Part shown: piece after piece, positions 51,219 through 60,274 of the stretch
Layout of the letters: each line of letters opens with the position of its first letter
Numbering within the stretch: the stretch's first letter is position 1
Source of the DNA: Collimonas fungivorans
GTDB taxonomy: Bacteria; Pseudomonadota; Gammaproteobacteria; Burkholderiales; Burkholderiaceae_D
NCBI RefSeq assembly: GCF_001584145.1
Contig: NZ_CP013232.1
Location: 2,666,001-2,730,000 of the forward strand
Length of the DNA stretch: 64,000 nt
Direction: 5' to 3'
Position numbers and translations under genes: made by a program
Notes under the pieces: generated by a model
Database searches by the model: none
Seen by the model: the letters and a program-made list of their open reading frames with translations, nothing else
What the model was told of the DNA's origin: nothing

Positions 51219-52178
51219 ATGCGTACTGTTGCGATTGCGATTTTCCAGGGTGTGCAGGCGCTCGACGTGGCGGGGCCGCTGGACGTCTTCGCCGAAGCCA
51301 ACGGTTTTCTTGCCGCCGGCGAGGCCTATGCACTGACCCTGGTGAGCGCCAGCCCCGAGCCTGTGCGCGCTTCGAACGGCATGCGCCTGCTGCCGGACAG
51401 CACATTCACGGAATCCGGCGGCGACTACGATACCGCCTTGGTCGCCGGCGGCCCGTCCTTGCCGCAGGACGCGCCGGACCAAGACATGACTGCATGGCTG
51501 CGCAAGGCGGCCATGCGCAGCCATCGCTACGGCGCCATATGCACCGGCGCTTTTGCCTTGGGCCATGCGGGATTGCTGGATGAGCGCCACGTCACCACTC
51601 ACTGGCAGAATGCATCGCATCTGGCGCAGCGGTTTCCGCGCGCCCGGGTGGAACTCGATCGCATCTACATCCGCGATGGCAGCCTGGTGACTTCGGCAGG
51701 GGTGACTGCCGGCATCGACGTTTCCTTGGCGCTGGTGGCGGAAGATCATGGGCCGCGCCTGGCGCTTGCGGTCGCCAAGCGGCTGGTGGTGGTGGCGCAG
51801 CGGCGCGGCGGCCAGTCGCAGTTCAGCCCTTTTCTCAGCGCGCCGGCGGATGAAAGTTCGCCGGTAGCCAAGGTCCAGGCTTATGTCATGGAACATCTCG
51901 GAGAAAATTTCACGGTCGCAAAACTGGCGGCAGTGGCCGGCATGAGCGCCCGCAATTTTGCCCGCGTGTTTGTCGAAGTGACGCAGCTTACGCCGCATGA
52001 ATTTGTCGAGCGCGCACGGGTTGATGCGGCCCGCAATCTGCTGGAGAGCAGCGGCGCGGCGCTGAAGGCGATCGCCTACGATTGCGGTTTCGGCAGCGCC
52101 GACCGCATGCGCATCGTGTTCACCAAGCGGCTGGGTGTATCGCCCAGCGAATACCGCACCAGTTTCCGGAAAATATAA
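51219..52178 (+). CDS. GlxA-type AraC regulator with DJ-1/PfpI domain
   Basis: 319 residues. Residues 1-180 are a DJ-1/PfpI-like sensor domain (VAIAIFQGVQALDVAGPLDVFAEAN; ICTGAFALGHAGLLD, with the usual Cys position). Residues 215-315 are an AraC HTH pair (AKLAAVAGMSARNFARVFVEVTQLTPHEFVERARVDAARNLLE ... CGFGSADRMRIVFTKRLGVSPSEYR). It probably activates a neighbouring or distant gene in response to a small metabolite. Convergent with the rhodanese gene. Confidence 0.92.
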   Translation: MRTVAIAIFQGVQALDVAGPLDVFAEANGFLAAGEAYALTLVSASPEPVRASNGMRLLPDSTFTESGGDYDTALVAGGPSLPQDAPDQDMTAWLRKAAMRSHRYGAICTGAFALGHAGLLDERHVTTHWQNASHLAQRFPRARVELDRIYIRDGSLVTSAGVTAGIDVSLALVAEDHGPRLALAVAKRLVVVAQRRGGQSQFSPFLSAPADESSPVAKVQAYVMEHLGENFTVAKLAAVAGMSARNFARVFVEVTQLTPHEFVERARVDAARNLLESSGAALKAIAYDCGFGSADRMRIVFTKRLGVSPSEYRTSFRKI

Positions 52179-52193
52179 TGTTTTACCGGCGCC

Positions 52194-53810
52194 TCAGACC
52201 ACAAAAAAACCATGGCTGCCGTCGGCCGCCAGCTGCGCCACCAGGCCGTATTCCCAGTCCAGATAGGCCTGCATCGCTGCAACCGGGTTATCGGTGCCTT
52301 CATACGGCCGCCGGTAGCGGTCGATGCGCGGCGAGGCCAGTGCAGTCTCGCCCGATTCCAGCGGCAGTCCCGCAGCAATCCAGGCTGCCGTGCCGCCCTT
52401 GAGCACAAACACCGGCTTGTCGCTAAGCAGTTGCACATCGCCGGCGGCGTAGCCTGCCAGCAGGCTGCTGCCGCAGGTCAGTACGTAACGTTCGGCGCCG
52501 GCTGCCTGCTGCAGTACTTGCGCCAGCTGCGAACGCAAGGCGAAGCGTGCACCGGGGATGTGCTGTTTGACGTAGTTGGCGCTGCTGGTGAAATCGAGCA
52601 GCACGGTATCCGCGCCGTCTTGCAGCCATTGCGACAGCTGCTGCGGGGTGACCGGCTCATGCGGTGGCGCCGGCGGCAAAAGCTGCGCGGGATGACCGCT
52701 TTCGCCGAAATGCTGCGGCTGCAGGCCGTCCAGCACGTGGACTTCCCAGCCCATCTGCGCCAGCCAGGAAGCCGTCATGTTGGCGCGCACGCCGTCATCG
52801 TCCGCCAGCACGATGCGGGCGCCGCGCACCGGCGCCACGTGGTCGGTTTCCTGCACCAGCTGGCCGCCGGGAGCGGAGCTGAAGCCGGGCAGGTGGCCGG
52901 CGGCATATTCTTCCGGCGTGCGGACGTCGAAGCGGTAGGTGGTGCGGCCGGTTTCATTGTTCCATTGCGCCAGCGCCGCCAAGTCTGCACGGCCGACCTT
53001 GGCCTGATCTGCCACCTGCCGGCTCGATTTGACTGCTTGCAGGTGGTGGCCGCTGCCTTGGGGATCTGTGGAGCGCTCGGAAAAACGTTGCGTCTTGCCG
53101 TGTTCCAGCTGCTGTCCTGCCAGGGTCCAGCCTATGGTGCCGTTACGCAAGGCGCTGACCGGATTCGGAATGCCGGCATTGATCAGCGACTGGCTGCCGA
53201 TGATGCTGCGGGTGCGCCCGGCGCAATTGACGATGACCCGGGTTTCCGGGCGCGGCGCCAGCGCGCGCACGCGCAGCACCAGTTCGGCGCCGGGCACGCT
53301 GACGCTGCCGGGGATGCTCATGGTGTTGTATTCATCGTAACGGCGCGCATCAAGCACCACCACATCGGCGTCTGCATCCAGCAAGGCCTTGACTTCCGGC
53401 GCCGACAACGACGGCGTGTGGCGTTGCGATTCCACCAGCTCGCCGAAGGCCTTGCTCGGCGCATTGACGTCGCGGAAGATTTCACCGCCGGCGTCGCGCC
53501 AGCCTTGCAAGCCGCCGGCCAGCAGGTGTACGGCGCTGTAACCGAGCTGCAGCAAGCGTTGCGCAGCCGGCTGGGCCAGTCCTTCGCCGTCGTCATACAC
53601 CACAATGACGGTGTCGCGGCGCGGGATGCGAGCGTAGGCTTCCAGTTCGATACGCCCCAGCGGCAGGTTGGCGGCGAACAGCGGATGCGCTTCGGCGAAC
53701 GGCGCTTCTTCGCGCACGTCGAGCAAGGCCAGTTCCTTGCGCTCCAGCAGTGCGGCATGGATTTGCTGGAAAGAGAGAGTGGCGAAAGTGGTGTATTGGT
53801 TGGTGGTCAT
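52194..53810 (-). CDS. Four-domain rhodanese-like sulfurtransferase
   Basis: 538 residues from ATG 53810, overlapping the cysteine dioxygenase stop (ATGA). Four rhodanese modules lie at about 12-112, 133-235, 275-365 and 388-485. Domain 2 has an active-site Cys196 in VIVNCAGRTRS and domain 4 has Cys446 in VLTCGSSLLAG. Domains 1 (VVYDDGEG) and 3 (VLADDDGV) lack it and are likely structural. It should move sulfane sulfur, for example thiosulfate or persulfide products made from cysteine. It belongs to the acdS-cdo-rhodanese run. Confidence 0.93.
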   Translation of the reverse strand: MTTNQYTTFATLSFQQIHAALLERKELALLDVREEAPFAEAHPLFAANLPLGRIELEAYARIPRRDTVIVVYDDGEGLAQPAAQRLLQLGYSAVHLLAGGLQGWRDAGGEIFRDVNAPSKAFGELVESQRHTPSLSAPEVKALLDADADVVVLDARRYDEYNTMSIPGSVSVPGAELVLRVRALAPRPETRVIVNCAGRTRSIIGSQSLINAGIPNPVSALRNGTIGWTLAGQQLEHGKTQRFSERSTDPQGSGHHLQAVKSSRQVADQAKVGRADLAALAQWNNETGRTTYRFDVRTPEEYAAGHLPGFSSAPGGQLVQETDHVAPVRGARIVLADDDGVRANMTASWLAQMGWEVHVLDGLQPQHFGESGHPAQLLPPAPPHEPVTPQQLSQWLQDGADTVLLDFTSSANYVKQHIPGARFALRSQLAQVLQQAAGAERYVLTCGSSLLAGYAAGDVQLLSDKPVFVLKGGTAAWIAAGLPLESGETALASPRIDRYRRPYEGTDNPVAAMQAYLDWEYGLVAQLAADGSHGFFVV

Positions 53811-54415
53811 GTTTTTTTCAATTCGCTGGAACGGTCCCAGATATTCGGTAAATGGGTGTTGGAGTAACCGGAGATGAAGGCCTTGCTGCTGCCGTCCTCG
53901 GCGTATACCGAGCGTTGCACTGCGCCGATGTTGGCGCCGTATACATGGATGCTGATCGAGACGCTGTCGGCAAAGGCGTTGCGCACCTGGTGGATATCGC
54001 CGGCCTCGGGCGACAGTGTTTCCACCGTGCCCGGCGTCAGCTTGAGCGCCGCGCCTTCTGCCTGCAAGCCGCCGCCGGCGCAGCGCCGGTAGGACTGCGC
54101 ATACTCGGCGCCGCGCAGCATGCCGATCAGGCCCCATACCGTATGGTCGTGGATCGGCGTTGTCTGTCCAGGGCCCCAGACGAAGCTGACTATCGAAAAG
54201 CGCTCGGCCGAATCGGCATGCAGCAGATATTGCTGGTAACGCTCGGGCTGCGGCTGGGCATAGGCATCCGGCAGCCAGTCGTCGACCGCGATCAATTGCT
54301 GCAGCAGGGCGCCGCCGTCGTGCAGGACTTGCGCTTGCGGCGGCTTGTTCTCGAGCAGAGCGGCGAATGCGGTGACAAAGTCGCGCAGCCGGCCGGGGTT
54401 GTGTGAGCGAAGCAT
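53807..54415 (-). CDS. Cysteine dioxygenase type I
   Basis: 202 residues from ATG 54415 with CAGGAAAAG upstream. Cupin fold: iron ligands His89 and His91 in PIHDHTVWG and His142 in GDIHQVRNAF. It oxidises cysteine to cysteine sulfinate. The usual Cys-Tyr cross-link cysteine is not evident, as in many bacterial forms. Its stop overlaps the rhodanese start, so both are probably translated together, joining cysteine oxidation to sulfur transfer. Confidence 0.93.
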   Translation of the reverse strand: MLRSHNPGRLRDFVTAFAALLENKPPQAQVLHDGGALLQQLIAVDDWLPDAYAQPQPERYQQYLLHADSAERFSIVSFVWGPGQTTPIHDHTVWGLIGMLRGAEYAQSYRRCAGGGLQAEGAALKLTPGTVETLSPEAGDIHQVRNAFADSVSISIHVYGANIGAVQRSVYAEDGSSKAFISGYSNTHLPNIWDRSSELKKT

Positions 54416-54500
54416 GCTTTTCTTTTCCTGTTTCGGTACCGACAAGGATAAAGCATGCAGGATAACGCCGCTCAACTGCCAGGCAGCAGTGCCGCTGCTA

Positions 54501-55517
54501 TCAGCCGTTGCGGAACAGGAAGCTGTAGGCGTTCAGCGCCGGCACGCCGCCCAGGTGGGCGTACAGCACCCTGGAGCCGGGCGGGAATTCGCCCAGCCTG
54601 GTTTTTTCTATCATGCCGTGCATCGACTTGCCCTCGTAGACCGGGTCGGTCAGCATGCCTTCCATGCGCGCGCAAAGGCGGATCGCTTCCAGCGTGCCGT
54701 CGTTCGGCAAGCCATACTCGGGGCCGCCGAAGCGCGTGTCCAGCACCACATCCCGGGCCGTGATGTCGCGCTCCAGTTCGACCAGCGCGGCGGTGTTTTT
54801 TGCGATGCGCAGGATCTGCTCGAAGGTTTGCTGCGGTTTGGCCGAAGCGTCGATGCCGATCACCCGGTCGGCGCGGCCGTCCGCGGCGAACCCGACCAGC
54901 ATGCCGGCTTGCGTGCTGCCGGTTACCGAACAGGTGACGATGTAGTCGAACTTGAAGCCCAGCTCAGCTTCTTGCTGCCGCACTTCTTCCGCAAAACCGA
55001 CGAAGCCGAGGCCGCCGCGAGGATGTTCCGAGCAGCCGGCTGGAATCGGGAACGGCTTGCCGCCGGCCTTGCGCACGTCTTCCATGGCTTGCTCCCAGCT
55101 CTGGCGGATGCCGATGTCGAAGCCGGCGCTGTCGAGCCGTACCTCGGCGCCGAGGATGCGCGACATCTCGATATTGCCGACCCGGTCGTACACCGCATCC
55201 GAATAATTCACCCAGTTCTCCTGCACCAGCACGCACTTCAGGCCGAGGTGGGCGGCGACCGCCGCGACCTGGCGCGTCTGGTTCGACTGGATGCCGCCTA
55301 TCGACACCAGCGTGTCATAGCCGCCCGCCAGCGCTTCCGGGATCAGGTACTCCAGCTTGCGGGTCTTGTTGCCGCCGAACGCCAGGCCGCTGTTGCAGTC
55401 CTCGCGTTTTGCATAGAGCTCGACCTTGCCGCCGAGGTGGGCGCTGAGACGCGGCATCGGCTGGATCGGTGTTGGCCCGAAGGTGAGTGGATAGCGGGGG
55501 AATTTCTGCAGGTTCAT
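54501..55517 (-). CDS. acdS: 1-Aminocyclopropane-1-carboxylate (ACC) deaminase
   Basis: 338 residues, the usual AcdS length. PLP Lys51 in GGNKTRK, and the residues that separate true ACC deaminases from D-cysteine desulfhydrases are the deaminase ones: Tyr294-Glu295 (VYEGKS) and Leu322 (YAHLGG). It cleaves ACC to 2-oxobutyrate and ammonia, lowering plant ethylene. Divergent from acdR; followed by cysteine dioxygenase 85 bases downstream. Confidence 0.96.
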   Translation of the reverse strand: MNLQKFPRYPLTFGPTPIQPMPRLSAHLGGKVELYAKREDCNSGLAFGGNKTRKLEYLIPEALAGGYDTLVSIGGIQSNQTRQVAAVAAHLGLKCVLVQENWVNYSDAVYDRVGNIEMSRILGAEVRLDSAGFDIGIRQSWEQAMEDVRKAGGKPFPIPAGCSEHPRGGLGFVGFAEEVRQQEAELGFKFDYIVTCSVTGSTQAGMLVGFAADGRADRVIGIDASAKPQQTFEQILRIAKNTAALVELERDITARDVVLDTRFGGPEYGLPNDGTLEAIRLCARMEGMLTDPVYEGKSMHGMIEKTRLGEFPPGSRVLYAHLGGVPALNAYSFLFRNG

Positions 55518-55620
55518 GGAGGTCGCTCCTGGGATTGAAGGGGATCCGTACGCCGCAGCGGCGCTGCCGGGACGAAAACCATATTAAAATCAATCACTTG
55601 AATCAGGGTTGCAAGTTTTT

Positions 55621-55654
55621 AAGAGAATTTGGATCTAAAATATGAAATTCTCTT
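55621..55654. promoter_or_regulatory. Inverted repeat in the acdS-acdR intergenic region
   Basis: Perfect 10-bp arms AAGAGAATTT (55621-55630) and AAATTCTCTT (55645-55654), 14-base spacer. Likely an AcdR (Lrp-type) binding site; an RNA hairpin in the acdR leader is also possible. Confidence 0.7.
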
Positions 55655-55686
55655 TAATAGATGATTTTTATTCTGAGAAAAACAAT

Positions 55687-56196
55687 ATGAAAGCAACAAA
55701 ATTGCGCACCAAGGCGTCTCCCATGGAGGCCCCCGGCGCGGTTATGGATCGTACCGACCGCGCCATTCTCAGGGCCTTGCAGCGCGATGCTTCCATCTCT
55801 AACGTGGCGCTGGCGGCCAAGGTTAACCTGAGCGCGCCGGCTTGCCTGCGGCGCGTCGAGAGGCTCAAGGAGTCGGGACTGATCAAGGGCATCGTCGCCT
55901 TGCTCAATCCGCGTGCGCTGGATGCCGGAACCATGGTGATGATCGGTGTTGTGCTGGATCGCTCGACGCCGGAATCGTTTGCCGATTTCGAGCGGGCGGC
56001 GCAGAAAGTTTCGGGTTGCCTTGAATGCCATGTAGTCACGGGAGAATTCGACTACTTCATGCTGCTGCGGACCAAGGACAACGACAGTTACAACCGGCTC
56101 CATGCGGAACAGCTGCTGTACCTGCCGGGAGTGAGGCAAATCCGCACATTCATGGTGCTCAAGCAGGTACTTTCAACTACCCAGCTGCCGCTTTAG
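55687..56196 (+). CDS. acdR: Lrp/AsnC-type regulator AcdR
   Basis: 169 residues from ATG 55687; ATG 55642 is in frame but would place the inverted repeat inside the coding region. HTH: DRTDRAILRALQRDASISNVALAAKVNLSAPACLRRVERLKESGLIKG. The RAM ligand domain follows (VMIGVVLDRSTPESFADFERAAQKV ... VTGEFDYFMLLRT). Divergent from acdS, the known arrangement in which AcdR activates acdS in response to ACC. Confidence 0.92.
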   Translation: MKATKLRTKASPMEAPGAVMDRTDRAILRALQRDASISNVALAAKVNLSAPACLRRVERLKESGLIKGIVALLNPRALDAGTMVMIGVVLDRSTPESFADFERAAQKVSGCLECHVVTGEFDYFMLLRTKDNDSYNRLHAEQLLYLPGVRQIRTFMVLKQVLSTTQLPL

Positions 56197-56226
56197 GAAG
56201 ACAGGCGGCAGCGGGTTCAAGGCTGC

Positions 56227-56637
56227 TTAGCAATTGCCTTTTTTTGCCTGTCCCGGAGGGCAATGGTAACGGCCGTTGCCATCGTCACGCCGGTCGTCGC
56301 CGCGGCGGTCGTCATGGCGATCGTCGCCACGGCGCCAGCCGCCGCGGTTCAGTTCCCAGCCATTGTTCCCTTGGCGCCATTCCGGACGGCTGTACTGATA
56401 GCCGCTGCGGGCTCGTTCCCAATGGCCGCCGGCCCATACATGGCGGTTGCCGTTCCAGTTCCAGTAGCCAGGCGCCCAGACATAGCCGACCTGCGGCGGC
56501 GGCACGCGCTCATAGCGCGGCGCCGGAGGAGGAGTGCCGATGGTGATGTTGACGCCGATTTGCGCCATTGCCTGGCTTGGCATAAAGGCGGTAACGCTGA
56601 GTGCTGCCAGCGCTGCCGCGCAGAGGATGCGTTTCAT
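56227..56637 (-). CDS. Secreted YXWGXW-repeat protein
   Basis: 136 residues from ATG 56637, GGGAGAAG upstream. Signal peptide MKRILCAAALAALSVTAFMPSQAMA. The mature part has VPPPQVGYVWAPGYWNWNGNRHVWAGGHWE, the YxWxxGxW motif set, and an Arg/Asp-rich end (GDDRHDDRRGDDRRDD). The family is widespread and of unknown function, possibly cell-wall binding. Confidence 0.88.
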   Translation of the reverse strand: MKRILCAAALAALSVTAFMPSQAMAQIGVNITIGTPPPAPRYERVPPPQVGYVWAPGYWNWNGNRHVWAGGHWERARSGYQYSRPEWRQGNNGWELNRGGWRRGDDRHDDRRGDDRRDDGNGRYHCPPGQAKKGNC

Positions 56638-56897
56638 GTCTTCTCCCACAGTTATTGGTTGAGAAACTATATCTCTTATTTTTTCCAGGCCAAACAATGA
56701 TGCATAAAATTACACTTCAACGCATCGCATTACATCCGTTACATATTGTCGAGCAAGACGATTAGCGGTGGTGCCACCCAGATGGTCTCTGGTATTTCTT
56801 CATTAATAAAATTCCATCATGCAATATTTAGATTATTATAATATTGCAATATGGAAATATATCCGAGTACTTCTCACCACTCATTCTGGAGAATATT

Positions 56898-57995
56898 TTG
56901 AGAAATGTAAGAAAATTATTGGGAGTACTGCCGATTTGTTGCGGAATGCTGGCGTTTTCCACCAGTGCAGCGGCGTCTGGCTCAGCTGCCGGCAGCCAGG
57001 CCCGGCTGGCGGTCAGGATCGCGCCCTGCGATAGCGCCTGGAATGGGGCAACTCCCTATGTTAGCGGTAATAAGGTCAGTTATCGCGGCATCAACTACAC
57101 GGCGGCGTATTGGACCCAGGGCAACTATCCGGCAAGCAGCAGCGGTAGCGCCGACAGCGCTCAGCCATGGGTAGCCGGACCGGCTTGCCGCGTTGCCAAG
57201 GTGGCGGCGGCCGCCAGCGACCACGATGCGAATTTTTCTCCGGCCACGCTGCAGTTCCTGAAGACCAATACCGGTCTCGACGGCGAGCAGTGGGACAACA
57301 TCATGAAACTGGTTAACAAGCCGGAGCAGGATTCGCTCGACTGGACCAAGTTCTACGGTTATTGCGAGCCGCTGGGCGACAGGCGCGGCTACACTATCGG
57401 CATCTTCGGCGCCACCACAGGCGGCCCGAACGACACCGGCCCCGACGGCCCGGCGCTGTTCAAGGAATACGATGCGGCCAGCGGCGCCTCCAGCCCCTCG
57501 ATCGCAGGCGGCCTGACGCGCGCCGGCGTGCATGGCAGCATGCAGGGTTCGATCCTGAACATCACCGACAGCAAGACAGTCTTTTGCGGCAAGATCGGCG
57601 GACTGCAGAACAATGCGGCATGGCGCGAGGCGATGTGGCATACCTTCTATAACGTCTACATCAAATACAGCCTGCAGCAGGCGCGCCAGCGCGGCTTCAG
57701 TTCGGCGCTGACCATCGGTTCATTCGTCGATACCGCGTTGAACCAGGGCGCCGACGGCGATTCCGGTTCGCTGGAGGGCGTGCTGGCCAAATCCGGCAGC
57801 AGCACCAATGAAAAAACCTTCATGACCAGTTTCTACGCGCAGCGCACCAAGGTGGTCGACACCAACGAATACAACCAGCCGCCGAACGGCAAGAATCGCG
57901 TGAAGCAGTGGAGTTCGCTGCTGGGCATGGGTGAAACGGATCTCAAGGATGCCGATGCGGCAGTGGCCAAAGTGACTAACTGGACCCTGAAGTAA
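56898..57995 (+). CDS. Secreted chitosanase with N-terminal chitin-binding module
   Basis: 365 residues. The start is TTG 56898, given by GGAG at 56888-56891 and the signal peptide that follows (MRNVRKLLGVLPICCGMLAFSTSAAA). A CBM5/12 module lies at about 38-90 (CDSAWNGATPYVSGNKVSYRGINYTAAYWTQGNYP). The catalytic domain is of clan GH-I (GH46 or GH80 type): Glu in KLVNKPEQDSLDW and Asp in EPLGDRRGYTIGIFG are in the positions of the known acid pair. It should hydrolyse chitosan outside the cell, consistent with life near fungi. The leader is AT-rich. Confidence 0.92.
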   Translation: MRNVRKLLGVLPICCGMLAFSTSAAASGSAAGSQARLAVRIAPCDSAWNGATPYVSGNKVSYRGINYTAAYWTQGNYPASSSGSADSAQPWVAGPACRVAKVAAAASDHDANFSPATLQFLKTNTGLDGEQWDNIMKLVNKPEQDSLDWTKFYGYCEPLGDRRGYTIGIFGATTGGPNDTGPDGPALFKEYDAASGASSPSIAGGLTRAGVHGSMQGSILNITDSKTVFCGKIGGLQNNAAWREAMWHTFYNVYIKYSLQQARQRGFSSALTIGSFVDTALNQGADGDSGSLEGVLAKSGSSTNEKTFMTSFYAQRTKVVDTNEYNQPPNGKNRVKQWSSLLGMGETDLKDADAAVAKVTNWTLK

Positions 57996-58004
57996 ACGCA
58001 GGCA

Positions 58005-58030
58005 GCGGCCGGAAGATGCTTGCCGGCCGC
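58005..58030. terminator. GC-rich hairpin between convergent genes
   Basis: GCGGCCGG (58005-58012) and CCGGCCGC (58023-58030), 10-base loop, no clear T-run. Positioned between the chitosanase and the convergent membrane-protein gene. Confidence 0.4.
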
Positions 58031-58048
58031 CGCGGTCCCTGGTGGAGA

Positions 58049-58807
58049 TCAGTGGGCTTTGCTTGCAGGTCTTTGCCGGAAGAACAGGATGCAGCCGAGG
58101 ATGAAGGCAAACAGCGCCAGCGAGGCGGAATAACGGCTCAGCGCCAGGCCGCCGGCATTCAACGGCTTGTCGAGGAAATCGCCGACCACGGCGCCCAGCG
58201 GCCGGGTCAGGATGAATGCGGCCCAGAACAGCAGGGTGCGCGATATGCGCGTCCGATAGTAGGCCAGCACCAGCAGCGCCAGCAGCGCGCCGAACACCAG
58301 CGCGGCCCCGGTATAACCGAGGCCGGCGCTATCCGCGGTCCAGTCGCCCAGCGCCGTACCCAGGGTCTGGGAAAACATGATTGTCAGCCAGTAAAACATC
58401 TCGGCCTTGGGCGTGTTGACGGTATCCACCGATATCGAGCCAAGCGCGCGGTGCCAGACTGCCAGCGATGCCATCAGCAGGATAAACAGCAAGGAGCTGC
58501 CGCCCGCATAGCCGATGCCGAGCGAACGGTCGGCAAAATCCGCCAGCGTGGTTCCCACGGTGGTGGTGGCGATGATGGTGGCCCAGTAGAGCAACGGATG
58601 AAAACCCTTGGCCTTGATCTGGGCAAACACGGCAACCAGGAAGGTCGCAGCAAAAATCGCGGTGGCCACCAGGTAGCCAAGGTTCATCGACATGGAGACG
58701 GCATCGCCACCGGTTTCACCTAACGTAGTGGCGGCTATCTTGATGATCCAGAACAGCAGGGTGACCTCAGGGACTTTGCTCAAGCCGCGTTCGACGGACT
58801 GGTTCAT
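58049..58807 (-). CDS. Integral membrane protein with four TxxxGxxxGD repeats (COG4705-type)
   Basis: 252 residues with about eight membrane helices. Four related segments are visible: IAATTLGETGGDAVS, ATTTVGTTLADFADR, FSQTLGTALGDWTAD and LTRPLGAVVGDFLDK. The repeat suggests a fourfold-duplicated bundle. The family is annotated as unknown, possibly a transporter. AAAGGAAA precedes ATG 58807. No operon partner is obvious. Confidence 0.88.
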   Translation of the reverse strand: MNQSVERGLSKVPEVTLLFWIIKIAATTLGETGGDAVSMSMNLGYLVATAIFAATFLVAVFAQIKAKGFHPLLYWATIIATTTVGTTLADFADRSLGIGYAGGSSLLFILLMASLAVWHRALGSISVDTVNTPKAEMFYWLTIMFSQTLGTALGDWTADSAGLGYTGAALVFGALLALLVLAYYRTRISRTLLFWAAFILTRPLGAVVGDFLDKPLNAGGLALSRYSASLALFAFILGCILFFRQRPASKAH

Positions 58808-58866
58808 GCGGATTTCCTTTCGATATCAGGTCTGTTGCGGGTTCTGGCGTTTCGGGACAACTGAGA

Positions 58867-58889
58867 GAGGCTGTGTCTATGACAGCCTC
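58867..58889. other. Perfect hairpin after the pca operon
   Basis: GAGGCTGT (58867-58874) and ACAGCCTC (58882-58889), 7-base loop. Lies 80 bases past the pcaCD stop and before the next minus-strand gene; it may be a terminator but lacks a T-run. Confidence 0.4.
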
Positions 58890-58970
58890 CGTAGTGACCG
58901 TTGCAGACAGTCTGGAGATCCAGACTTAGCTCAGCCATAGTGAGTGCCATCCGCCACGGATCTGCCGCCG

Positions 58971-60232
58971 TCACAACTCCTGCATGAATTGCGCAACGGC
59001 CTGGGCAAACGCCTGCGGCTGTTCCGTTGCGCTCAGGTGCGAAGCGTCCTTCAATACGACCAGGCTGGCTTGCGGGATTTTCTCGGCCAGTGTCTGCGCC
59101 ATGGCCAGCGGCGTGCCCTGGTCCAGTTCGCCGGCAATCACCAGCGTCGGCACGGTTATCTGCGGCAGGCGCGCGGTGGTGTCCACGGTGCCGACCGCAT
59201 GGCAGCAGCCGATATAGCCGGCTGGCCCGGTATTGACCAGGCGCTGGCGGAAACGCGCCACGGTGGCGTTGTGCTCGGCGCGGAAACGGTCATGGAAATA
59301 GCGCCCATGACGGCGTCGGCAATCACCTCGATGCCTTGGGCGCGTACGGTGTCGATCCGCTGCTGCCACACTTCGCGCGCCGGCGGCGGGTAGTGCGAGG
59401 TGCAGTTGGCGATGACCAGCGCGGCCACCAGCGACGGATGGCGCAGCGCCAGTTCCTGGCCGGTCATGCCGCCCATCGACAGGCCGATCCATACCACCGG
59501 GCCGGAATCGAGCTCACGCAGCAGGCGCGCCGCATCATCGGCCAGATCGGCGATGGCATACAGTCCGTCGGGGGCATCGGAGCTGCCATGGCCGCGATGG
59601 TCATAAGCAATGACGCGGCAATCGGCGGCCAGCAGATTGGCCAGGCTGTCCCACATGGTGAGGTCGCAGCCGAGGGCATGGCTGAGCACCACGGTGTGGC
59701 GCGGCGCCTTGCCGCTGCGCGGCGCGCGTACGCTGTAATGCAAGGCCGGTTTGCTCTCGGTAGCGGCTTCGCGGCCGATGCCGGGATGGATCGCTGCCGC
59801 CGGTGCTGACGGCGCCGGCGTGTAGCCGATTTGCGCGCCGATTTCGCGCAGGATCTTTTGCGCATGTGTGAAGGCGGTATTGGCGGCGGGTACGCCGGCA
59901 TAGATGGCGCCCTGCATCAGCACTTCCTTCATTTCATCCGGCGTCAGGCGCGTCTCGGCATCGCCCAGCAGCGCGGCCCGCGCATGCAGCTCGAATTCTT
60001 CCCAGCGGCCCAGCGCCATGGTGATGGCCAGCACGATCACGCGCCGGGTTTTCTGTTCCAGTCCGGGACGGCCCCAGATTTCATTCCAGGCAAAGCGCGT
60101 GATCAGGTTCTGGAATTCGGCGTTGAAACCGGTGGCGTTGGCCAGCGAGCGGTCGACCCAGTCGTCGCCGAGTATCTGGCGGCGGTTCTGCATGCCGCGT
60201 TCGAAGTCATGATCGATGGGATCGTAGCTCAT
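58971..60232 (-). pseudogene. pcaCD: Frameshifted pcaCD fusion: decarboxylase plus enol-lactonase
   Basis: An intact gene would encode about 420 residues: an N-terminal 4-carboxymuconolactone decarboxylase (FERGMQNRRQILGDDWVDRS) and a C-terminal 3-oxoadipate enol-lactonase of the alpha/beta-hydrolase fold. One base is missing near 59301-59306: reading stays in frame up to DAVMG, while the continuation RYFHDRFRAEHNATVARF lies in the next frame. The shift separates the nucleophile Ser (GLSMGG) from the Asp (GELDQGT) and His (DASHLS), so the 358-residue product from 60232 would keep the decarboxylase but lose the lactonase. It may be a real mutation or a sequencing error. Confidence 0.85.
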
Positions 60233-60274
60233 GGTTGGTTTACCTGTTTATTCACGGTTGGGTTTCAGGCGAAT

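Noticed and set aside
54501..55517. D-cysteine desulfhydrase, suggested by the neighbouring cysteine genes
   Set aside because: Glu295 and Leu322 are the ACC deaminase residues; the desulfhydrases have other residues there, and acdR is adjacent.
58971..59492. A separate small pcaD gene
   Set aside because: The sequence only covers the end of a lactonase and continues the preceding frame exactly after one missing base.
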